Source: Pseudomonadota bacterium (GTDB lineage Bacteria > Pseudomonadota > Gammaproteobacteria > Burkholderiales > Burkholderiaceae_C). From it: a stretch of DNA of 18,006 bases. A program made the position numbers and the translations under genes. The notes beneath the pieces were generated by a model. That model was not told the origin of the DNA. It ran no database searches and was given only the letters and a program-made list of their open reading frames with translations. Below are positions 1-5,688 of the stretch, piece after piece; the stretch's first letter is position 1; every line of letters begins with the position of its first letter. The stretch spans positions 1 to 18,006 of the forward strand of contig JAEZKX010000439.1 in assembly GCA_023436025.1 (NCBI GenBank). Direction: 5' to 3'.

Positions 1-247
1 GCCCCAGGCCGCGCTGCGGATTGCGGCCGATCCAGGTTTCGGCGAGCCAGGCCACATGGCCGGCCACGCGCAGCGGCGCCGCGCTGCCGGGCACGACCGG
101 CCAGGCGATGCCCTCGCCCAGCGCGCGTTCGAAGTGGCCCAGCAAGTGCAGCGTATAGTTACGCCCTTCCATCAGGGCCAGCGACAGCCGCTCACGGCCG
201 GCGTTCCGCATGTCGGGCGAGTCGATGACGGCGGGAGACGGGGTCAT
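1..247 (-). CDS. EgtB/SenA-like synthase, N-terminal fragment (cut by window edge)
   Basis: The reading frame starts at an ATG (complement of 245-247) and runs off the left edge, leaving 82 residues. It looks like the DinB-type N-terminal domain of the EgtB/SenA family of non-heme iron enzymes, which form a C-S or C-Se bond on the histidine betaine or histidine scaffold (ergothioneine or selenoneine synthesis). What is visible is a first helix containing MEGRNYTLHLLGHFE (residues 26-40) and a second with AGHVAWLAETWIGRN (residues 62-76). His64 sits where EgtB has its first iron ligand, followed by Glu70. The catalytic C-terminal sulfatase-modifying-factor-like domain would lie outside the window. 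In Burkholderiales such a sequence is often SenA, but senB and senC are not visible, so EgtB or another DinB-domain protein remains possible. It is divergent from the TRAP permease genes. Confidence 0.55.
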   Translation of the reverse strand, partial: MTPSPAVIDSPDMRNAGRERLSLALMEGRNYTLHLLGHFERALGEGIAWPVVPGSAAPLRVAGHVAWLAETWIGRNPQRGLG

Positions 248-410
248 GGGATGGGAGTGGCGGGCGTTGCGCAGCGGTGGGTACAAACCCCTATGCTGCC
301 GGTCGCCGAGCGTCACGATGCTGTCAGGCTGCCTGGATCCGCATTCCTAGAATTTTTTCTCACTCTAACGCATCGGCGCGTGGCCTTTCGACCGCGGCCG
401 GGGACATCAA
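248..410. promoter_or_regulatory. Divergent intergenic region (EgtB/SenA-like gene and dctQM)
   Basis: These 163 bases separate two divergent starts and must hold both promoters. On the plus strand TAGAAT at 348-353 is a plausible -10 box for dctQM, but no good -35 box lies 16-18 bases upstream, so the call is weak. GGGTACAAACCC at 279-290 is a small inverted repeat (GGGT/ACCC arms, 4-base centre) and could be an operator. An AT-rich stretch at 351-359 (AATTTTTTC) stands out against the GC-rich background. The ribosome binding site of dctQ is GGGGA at 400-404. Confidence 0.35.
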
Positions 411-1007
411 ATGCGCGGCTTACTCAAGCTCTCCAACGCCATCGACTGGCTCAACACCCAGATCGGCAAGTGGGTGATCTGGCTGATTCTCGCCTCCACG
501 GTGATCAGTGGCATCAACGCCGTGGTGCGCAAGGTGTTCAACACCAGCTCCAATGCCTACCTCGAGGTGCAGTGGTACCTGTTCGCCGCCGCCTTCCTGC
601 TGGCCGCCGGCTACACGCTGCTGCAGGGCGAGCACGTGAAGGTCGACGTGGTGTCCAGCCGCTTCTCCAAGCGCACGCAGATCTGGATCGACGTCTTCGG
701 CTTCGCCTTCTTCCTGATGCCGATGTGCATCGTGATCCTCTACTACGCCTGGCCCTTCTTCCTGCAAGGCTTTCGCTCCGGCGAGATGTCCTACAACGCC
801 GGCGGCCTGATCCGCTGGCCGGTCTACCTGCTGATCCCGGCAGGCTTCGCGCTGCTGATGCTGCAAGGCATCTCGGAGCTGATCAAGCGCCTCGCTTTCC
901 TCCAGGGGCTCATCCCCGACCCGACGGTGAAGGTCGTCGCCAAGACCCCCGAGGAGGAGCTGGCCGAGGAGATCCGCCGGCAGGCCGAACGCGCGGACAA
1001 GGCCTGA
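411..1007 (+). CDS. dctQ: TRAP transporter small permease subunit (DctQ type)
   Basis: This 198-residue membrane protein is the small subunit of a tripartite ATP-independent periplasmic (TRAP) transporter, which uses a sodium gradient to import carboxylates delivered by a periplasmic binding protein. Four hydrophobic segments can be seen (roughly residues 22-42, 55-75, 95-117 and 132-152), the usual DctQ topology. The N-terminal part, with WLNTQIGKWVIWLILAST, and the RKVFNTSSNAYLEVQWYLFAA region (with W60) are typical. The C-terminal 30 residues are charged and cytoplasmic. The start is supported by GGGGA six bases upstream. The dctM gene follows 16 bases downstream, so the two are cotranscribed. 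No binding-protein gene flanks the pair. The substrate cannot be read from this subunit. Confidence 0.9.
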   Translation: MRGLLKLSNAIDWLNTQIGKWVIWLILASTVISGINAVVRKVFNTSSNAYLEVQWYLFAAAFLLAAGYTLLQGEHVKVDVVSSRFSKRTQIWIDVFGFAFFLMPMCIVILYYAWPFFLQGFRSGEMSYNAGGLIRWPVYLLIPAGFALLMLQGISELIKRLAFLQGLIPDPTVKVVAKTPEEELAEEIRRQAERADKA

Positions 1008-1023
1008 GGCGGAAGCACGCACC

Positions 1024-2784
1024 ATGACCCAGTTCATCGCCCAGAACCTCGCCCCCATCATGTTCGCGGGGCTGTTCGCCTTCCTGCTGCTCGGCTTCCC
1101 GGTGGCATTCAGCCTCGGCGCCTGCGGCCTGTTCTTCGGCTTCATCGGCATCGAGCTCGGCGTGCTGCCCACCTCGCTGCTGCAGGCATTGCCGCTGCGC
1201 ATCTTCGGCATCATGCAGAACGAGACGCTGCTGGCCATCCCCTTCTTCACGCTGATGGGGCTGATCCTGGAGCGCAGCGGCATGGCCGAGGACCTGCTGG
1301 ACACCATCGGCCAGCTGTTCGGCCCGGTGCGCGGCGGCCTGGCGCTGGCCGTCATCTTCGTCGGCGCCCTGCTGGCCGCCACCACCGGCGTGGTCGCCGC
1401 CTCGGTGATCTCCATGGGCCTGATCTCGCTGCCCATCATGCTGCGCTACGGCTACGACCGCCGCCTGGCTTCGGGCGTGATCGCCGCCTCGGGCACGCTG
1501 GCGCAGATCATCCCGCCGTCGCTGGTGCTGATCGTGCTGGCCGACCAGCTGGGGCGCAGCGTCGGCGACATGTACAAGGGCGCCTTCGTTCCCGGCTTCA
1601 TCCTCACCGCCATGTACGCCGGCTGGGTGATCCTGTTGGCGATCTTCCAGCCGGCGCGGGTGCCGGCACTGCCGCCGGAAGCGCGCACCATCCGCGAGGA
1701 CAACGGCGACAGCGGCCTGCCTTCGCTGATGGTCCTGACCGTCATCTCCACCACGCTGGCCGTGGTGCTGGGCAAGAACTGGCCGGCGGTGGTGAGCTGG
1801 TGGAAGGGCACGACCGTGACCACCACGCCGACCGACGAGACGGTCGTGGTGTCGATGTGCGCCGGCGTGCTGTTCGCCTTCATCGTCGCGGTCATCAACA
1901 AGGTCACCCGCCTGGGCTTGCTGTCGCGCATGGCCGAACGCATCACCTTCGTGCTGATCCCGCCGCTGCTGCTGATCTTCCTGGTGCTGGGCACCATCTT
2001 CCTGGGCGTCGCCACGCCCACCGAAGGCGGCGCGATGGGCGCCCTGGGCGCCATCGCGATGGCGGTGGCGCGCAGGCGCCTGAACATGACGCTGCTGAAG
2101 CAGGCGCTCAGCGCCACCACCAAGCTGTCGTCCTTCGTGCTGTTCATCCTGATCGGCGCCACCGTGTTCAGCCTCACCTTCCAGGGCGTCGACGGCCCGC
2201 TGTGGGTGGAACACCTGCTGACCTCGCTGCCAGGCGGCCAGCTGGGCTTCCTGGTCTTCGTCAACATCCTGATCTTCATCCTGGCGTTCTTCCTCGATTT
2301 CTTCGAGCTGTCCTTCATCGTGGTGCCGCTGCTGGCGCCGGTGGCCGACAAGCTGGGCATCGACCTGGTGTGGTTCGGCGTGCTGCTGGCGGTCAACATG
2401 CAGACCTCGTTCATGCACCCGCCCTTCGGCTTCGCGCTGTTCTTCCTGCGCAGCGTGGCGCCCGACAAGGCCTACATCGACCGCGTGACGCGGCGCGAGA
2501 TCGCGCCCGTCACCACCGGCCAGATCTACTGGGGCGCCGTGCCCTTCGTGGTGATCCAGATCATCATGGTGGGCCTCATCATCGCCTTCCCCGGCATCGT
2601 CGCCCACGACAAGCGAGAGGTGATCGACCTCGACAAGGTGAAGATCGAGATCCCGGTCGACCCCGGCTTCGGCGCGCCGCCGCTGCCGGGCATGGAAGGT
2701 TCGGGGCTCGAGGCGCCGGGTGCCGCCGACAAGGCGGCCGAGGAAGAACAGAAGCGCCTGGACGAGCTGTTCAACAAGAAATAG
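1024..2784 (+). CDS. dctM: TRAP transporter large permease subunit (DctM type, long form)
   Basis: This 586-residue integral membrane protein is the large TRAP subunit that carries the sodium/substrate pathway. Hydrophobic helices fill most of the length. Family signatures are the ATTGVVAASVISMG segment (about residues 120-133) and SGTLAQIIPPSLVLIVLAD (about 156-174) in the first half, and a matching ATPTEGGAMGALGA segment (about 328-341) in the second. It is longer than the roughly 425-residue classical DctM. Extra length comes from a central segment around residues 230-300 containing further hydrophobic stretches, and from a hydrophilic C-terminal tail of about 55 residues rich in Pro, Gly, Glu and Lys. 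Long forms like this are common in TakP-type and related Burkholderiales systems. It is probably cotranscribed with dctQ. A TakP-like receptor encoded elsewhere, possibly at 8101-11631, is the likely partner. Confidence 0.92.
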   Translation: MTQFIAQNLAPIMFAGLFAFLLLGFPVAFSLGACGLFFGFIGIELGVLPTSLLQALPLRIFGIMQNETLLAIPFFTLMGLILERSGMAEDLLDTIGQLFGPVRGGLALAVIFVGALLAATTGVVAASVISMGLISLPIMLRYGYDRRLASGVIAASGTLAQIIPPSLVLIVLADQLGRSVGDMYKGAFVPGFILTAMYAGWVILLAIFQPARVPALPPEARTIREDNGDSGLPSLMVLTVISTTLAVVLGKNWPAVVSWWKGTTVTTTPTDETVVVSMCAGVLFAFIVAVINKVTRLGLLSRMAERITFVLIPPLLLIFLVLGTIFLGVATPTEGGAMGALGAIAMAVARRRLNMTLLKQALSATTKLSSFVLFILIGATVFSLTFQGVDGPLWVEHLLTSLPGGQLGFLVFVNILIFILAFFLDFFELSFIVVPLLAPVADKLGIDLVWFGVLLAVNMQTSFMHPPFGFALFFLRSVAPDKAYIDRVTRREIAPVTTGQIYWGAVPFVVIQIIMVGLIIAFPGIVAHDKREVIDLDKVKIEIPVDPGFGAPPLPGMEGSGLEAPGAADKAAEEEQKRLDELFNKK

Positions 2785-2823
2785 GCGCTGGCTTCGGCGG
2801 GAACGCCCGCCGCAGCCCCTTCC

Positions 2824-2829
2824 TATAAT
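2824..2829 (+). promoter_or_regulatory. TATAAT -10 box close to the DUF2946 start codon
   Basis: A perfect TATAAT lies only eight bases before the ATG at 2838. A transcript initiated from it would start at about 2836-2838 and be leaderless or nearly so. No ribosome binding site is visible before this ATG, which agrees. A clear -35 hexamer at 17-base spacing is absent (GAACGC at 2801-2806), so promoter use is inferred. Confidence 0.45.
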
Positions 2830-2837
2830 CCGCCGCG

Positions 2838-3206
2838 ATGCCCTTCCTTCGCCGCCAGCGCCCGCTCGTTGCATGGCTCGCCGTGGTGGCGATCCTGCTG
2901 GGCCAGTGGCTGGCGCACGGTGCCGCGCAGGCGGGCGCCACCGCCTGGGTCGAGGTCTGCAGCGGCCACACGGTCCAGTGGGTGCCGGCCGATCCCAAGG
3001 GCTTGGGCGACGACGCCGGACCACTGGTGGCGCACTGCCCCGGCTGCGTCGGCCACGCGCCGGTGCTGGCGCCGCCGCCGGCGCACCGCCTGGTCGTCCC
3101 GGCCCTGGCCGGCGCCACGCAAGCCCCTGCCCTCTTCTTCTCCGGTCCACGCGGCCAGCACGCCTGGCGCGCCGCGCAGCAGCGCGCGCCCCCCACCCTC
3201 TCCTGA
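2838..3206 (+). CDS. DUF2946-family small membrane-anchored/secreted protein
   Basis: This protein of 122 residues has an N-terminal hydrophobic segment (residues about 10-32) that could be an uncleaved anchor or a signal peptide. It is followed by the pattern typical of DUF2946: AWVEVCSG (Cys near residue 41), then a CPGC motif (residues about 73-76) near HAP. Paired cysteines and histidines suggest metal binding. In Proteobacteria this family is repeatedly found beside PCuAC chaperones, TonB receptors or other copper genes, and here the PCuAC gene follows 173 bases downstream. The function is not established, and a role in copper handling is an inference from context. The start is chosen because the hydrophobic segment begins immediately after it and TATAAT lies directly upstream. 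The C-terminal third is Ala/Pro/Arg-rich and poorly conserved-looking. Confidence 0.7.
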   Translation: MPFLRRQRPLVAWLAVVAILLGQWLAHGAAQAGATAWVEVCSGHTVQWVPADPKGLGDDAGPLVAHCPGCVGHAPVLAPPPAHRLVVPALAGATQAPALFFSGPRGQHAWRAAQQRAPPTLS

Positions 3207-3319
3207 CGTAGCGCGCCGGACGCCACTTGCGGCGGCCCCTGGGCCGCGGCAGTGCGCGGCTTCCTCGTTCGTCGACGGCTCCCGTTCCCGGCGCCCCGGG
3301 CCCGACGCCCCGCGGCAGA

Positions 3320-3339
3320 GCGCTGCACCGCTGCAGCGC
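3320..3339 (+). other. Strong hairpin in the leader of the PCuAC gene
   Basis: GCGCTGCA (3320-3327) and TGCAGCGC (3332-3339) form a perfect eight-base stem with a CCGC loop, 40 bases before the PCuAC start codon. A second stem, GCGGCCC/GGGCCGC (3232-3247), lies further upstream in the same 173-base gap. A short TTTT run follows only about 11 bases after the first stem, so it is not a standard intrinsic terminator. It may be an mRNA stability element or chance structure in GC-rich DNA. Confidence 0.35.
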
Positions 3340-3379
3340 GGCCGCCCTGTTTTCGAACCGTGTTTCCAAGGAGATCCCC

Positions 3380-3856
3380 ATGCAACGCATCGCTGCCTGC
3401 GCCGCCCTCGCAGCCCTTCTCGCCGCCGGTGCGGCCCACGCCCAGGTCAGCGTCAAGGACGCCTGGGTGCGCGCCACCGTGCCGCAGCAGAAGGCCACCG
3501 GCGCCTTCATGCGCATCGAGTCCGCGCAGGACCGCAAGCTGGTGTCCGCGCGCTCGCCGCTGACACCCACCGTCGAAGTGCACGAGATGAGCATGCGCGA
3601 CAACGTCATGCGCATGCGCGAGGTGCCCGCCATCGACGTGCCGGCCGGCAAGCCGCTGGAGCTGCGGCCGGGCGGCTACCACATCATGCTGCGCGACCTG
3701 ACGCAGCAGGTAAAGGAAGGCGAGGTGGTGCCGCTGACGCTGGTGTTCGAAGGCCCCGGCGGCCAGCGCGAGAACGTCGAGGTGCGCGCCACGGTCAAGG
3801 GACTGCAGCACGCCGCGCCTGCCGCGCACGGCGGACACGGCGGGCACAAGCCCTGA
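3380..3856 (+). CDS. PCuAC-family periplasmic copper chaperone
   Basis: This 158-residue protein has a clear signal peptide (cleavage after AHA, about residue 21). It then carries the cupredoxin-like PCuAC domain (DUF461), which binds Cu(I) in the periplasm and helps deliver it to cytochrome oxidase subunit II, often together with Sco. The copper motif H-x10-M-x21-H-x-M fits exactly with His68, Met79, His101 and Met103. The C-terminus is a His/Gly-rich tail (HGGHGGHKP) that could bind additional copper, as seen in many family members. The start at 3380 is supported by AAGGAG at 3368-3373 and by the signal peptide beginning there. A longer in-frame extension to 3227 reads through the leader and is rejected. 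It is grouped with the DUF2946 gene upstream and convergent with the dipeptidase gene, 43 bases away, with no obvious terminator between them. Confidence 0.92.
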   Translation: MQRIAACAALAALLAAGAAHAQVSVKDAWVRATVPQQKATGAFMRIESAQDRKLVSARSPLTPTVEVHEMSMRDNVMRMREVPAIDVPAGKPLELRPGGYHIMLRDLTQQVKEGEVVPLTLVFEGPGGQRENVEVRATVKGLQHAAPAAHGGHGGHKP

Positions 3857-3899
3857 GACGCGTGGGCCGGAGGCTGGCGCAGAAATCCGGGGTGCCGCC

Positions 3900-4499
3900 C
3901 TACTCGACCCGCGTGAACTCGCGCCGCACCTGTTGGCGGTCGCCCATGTCGAAGTGCCACCACTCGTTGGAGATGCCCTGGAAGCCGCTGGCCAGCAGCA
4001 CGCCGCGCAGCAGCTCGCGGTGTTGCACCTGGCGCGGCGACAGCGCGCCCGAAGCGAGGTGCTGCGCCTCCAGCCGCGGATGCGACAGCGGCACCATGGC
4101 GTCGTAGCCGGTGCCCATGTCGAGTTCGTGGCCCGCCGCATCGATGAGGGTCACGTCCAGGGCCATGCCGAAGGAGTGGATGGAGCCGATGGCCGGATCG
4201 GCCACGTACTGGCGCAGTTCCGTGCCGTCGAGGAAGTCCCACAGCTCCACCTGCACGCGGTGCGGCCGCACGGCGTCCAGCACCAGCAGGCGATGCCCCG
4301 GCGCAGCGGCGGCCAGCCGCGCCGCCGCCTGTTGCAGCCCCTCGGCGGCCAGGCGGTGCAGCCAGGCGCAGTCGAGGCTACCGTAGAGGTCACGGCCGAC
4401 GAAGTTGCGCGCACTGGCATAGCGCAGGTCGACGGCGACCTCGGGCAGCGCGGCCAGCGGGCGGAAATCGGGATGGGAGGCGATGTCTTCGCAGCGCAT
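3900..4499 (-). CDS. ddpX: VanX/DdpX-type D-alanyl-D-alanine dipeptidase (M15D)
   Basis: This 199-residue zinc peptidase of the VanX family is expected to cleave D-Ala-D-Ala, probably in peptidoglycan turnover rather than vancomycin resistance, because no VanA/VanH or VanRS partners are present. The zinc motif SIHSFGMALD supplies His108 and Asp115. The NEWWHF motif gives catalytic Glu179 and zinc ligand His182. Arg78 in DAVRP matches the substrate-stabilising arginine. The length equals the usual 190-205 residues. The start is set at the complement of 4497-4499, because upstream in-frame sequence would overlap the preceding vWA gene. From here the two genes are separated by 19 bases. The ribosome binding site is weak, which suggests translational coupling to the vWA gene. 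No signal peptide is seen, so it is likely cytoplasmic. Confidence 0.88.
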   Translation of the reverse strand: MRCEDIASHPDFRPLAALPEVAVDLRYASARNFVGRDLYGSLDCAWLHRLAAEGLQQAAARLAAAAPGHRLLVLDAVRPHRVQVELWDFLDGTELRQYVADPAIGSIHSFGMALDVTLIDAAGHELDMGTGYDAMVPLSHPRLEAQHLASGALSPRQVQHRELLRGVLLASGFQGISNEWWHFDMGDRQQVRREFTRVE

Positions 4500-4518
4500 C
4501 CACCATTGTGCGCGCCGC

Positions 4519-5598
4519 TCAGGCCAGCCGGCGGAACCAAAGGGTGGAAAGCAATGCCGACGCCAGGGCCAGCAGCGCGGCTGCGGCGGCGAACAGGGCC
4601 GTGACCTCGGTCTCGCGGGTCTGCACCTGCAACTGCGTGCCGAGGTTCTGGTAGACGCTGCGCAGCTTCTCCGCGGTGCCGGCATGGTGGTACTCGCCGC
4701 CGGTCATGCGGGCCACCTCGCGCAGGGTGGGCTCGTCGAGCTGCAGGTAGATCGACATGGACTCGCCCATGGAGGCCGCGCCATCCGGCGAGCCGAGCCC
4801 GACGACGTGGACCCGCACGCCACGGTCGGCCGCCATCCTGGCGGCCTCCAGCGTGTCGATGCCGGTGGTGCGGCGGCCGTCGGTCAGCAGGATGATGGCG
4901 GCCGACGTGTGCGAACCCGGCTCGACCGGCGTGAACGGCCGGGGCTGCGGCCGCGCCTGCTCGTCGAGGCTGCGCCCGCGGGGCTTGCCATTGCTGGAGC
5001 CCCCGCCGTAGCCACCGTAGCCTCCGCTGCCGCCGAAGGTCATTTCGCCGACGTCGATGCCATCGTCCGGAAACAGCTCGGCCAGCGACATCACGATGGC
5101 GTTGCCGACCGCGGTGGCGCGCTGCATCTGGATGGCGTCGATGGCGGCGACCAGCGCCGGCCGGTCGAGCGTGGCGCGCTGCGCCACCTGGGTGCTGCCG
5201 GCGAAGGTGACGAGGCCGACCTCGATGTCGCGGGGCAGCTCGCGCAGGAAGGCCTTGGCGGCCTCCTGCGCGGCCACCATGCGGTTGGGAACGACGTCGG
5301 TGACGCGCATGCTCAGCGACACATCCATGGCCAGCATGATGGTGGCGCGGGCCCAGGGCAGCGACACCCGCGCCACCGGCCGGGCCGCGGCCACGGCCAG
5401 CAGTGAACAGGCGAGCAGCAACAGCACCGGCGGGACGTGGCGGCGCCAGTTGCGCCCGGCCGCGGCCATCCGCGCCACGCCCAGGCTGCTGAACACGAGG
5501 GCTTCCCGCTTGCGCCGGCGCAGCAGCCACACATAGGCGGCCGGCAGGAGCAGGAGCGCCGCAAGCAGCCACAGGAACTCGGGCCAGAGGAAGAACAT
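4519..5598 (-). CDS. BatA-like von Willebrand factor A membrane protein
   Basis: This 359-residue protein has the BatA layout: two N-terminal hydrophobic segments (residues 7-26 and 56-72), a vWA domain (about 86-310) and a C-terminal membrane helix (about 333-354). The metal-ion-dependent adhesion site is intact: DVSLS (Asp92, Ser94, Ser96), Thr162 and LLTDG with Asp240. Such proteins act at the inner membrane and often work with a MoxR ATPase and a DUF58 protein, but neither is encoded nearby. An unusual Gly/Tyr-rich stretch (GGSGGYGGYGGGSSNG, residues 189-204) plus a Pro/Arg-rich continuation to about 228 is inserted just before the LLTDG strand. The start is supported by GGAGG eight bases upstream. 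It lies 90 bases after ybaL and just before the dipeptidase gene. A weak GATAGA motif in that gap could be its -10 box. The precise role is unknown. Confidence 0.85.
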   Translation of the reverse strand: MFFLWPEFLWLLAALLLLPAAYVWLLRRRKREALVFSSLGVARMAAAGRNWRRHVPPVLLLLACSLLAVAAARPVARVSLPWARATIMLAMDVSLSMRVTDVVPNRMVAAQEAAKAFLRELPRDIEVGLVTFAGSTQVAQRATLDRPALVAAIDAIQMQRATAVGNAIVMSLAELFPDDGIDVGEMTFGGSGGYGGYGGGSSNGKPRGRSLDEQARPQPRPFTPVEPGSHTSAAIILLTDGRRTTGIDTLEAARMAADRGVRVHVVGLGSPDGAASMGESMSIYLQLDEPTLREVARMTGGEYHHAGTAEKLRSVYQNLGTQLQVQTRETEVTALFAAAAALLALASALLSTLWFRRLA

Positions 5599-5688
5599 GG
5601 TCGGCGCCTCCGAGCATCTATCGTGCCCGGGAAGGCGCCCGCACGCAACGGCGCGCGCCTGCGCGTCCGTGCCCCGAGGGGGCCCGGC

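Noticed and set aside
910..3651. A 913-residue open frame on the minus strand, opposite dctM and the copper genes
   Set aside because: Its translation is Arg/His/Gln/Asp-rich low-complexity sequence of the kind produced antisense to high-GC genes, and the plus strand encodes well-recognised proteins here.
3900..4499. Vancomycin-resistance cluster
   Set aside because: Only a VanX-type dipeptidase is present, without VanA, VanH or a VanRS pair; chromosomal DdpX-like enzymes are common in Gram-negatives.
3900..4685. A longer dipeptidase start at 4685
   Set aside because: It would overlap the 3' end of the vWA gene by 167 bases and add a low-complexity extension before the family's normal N-terminus.
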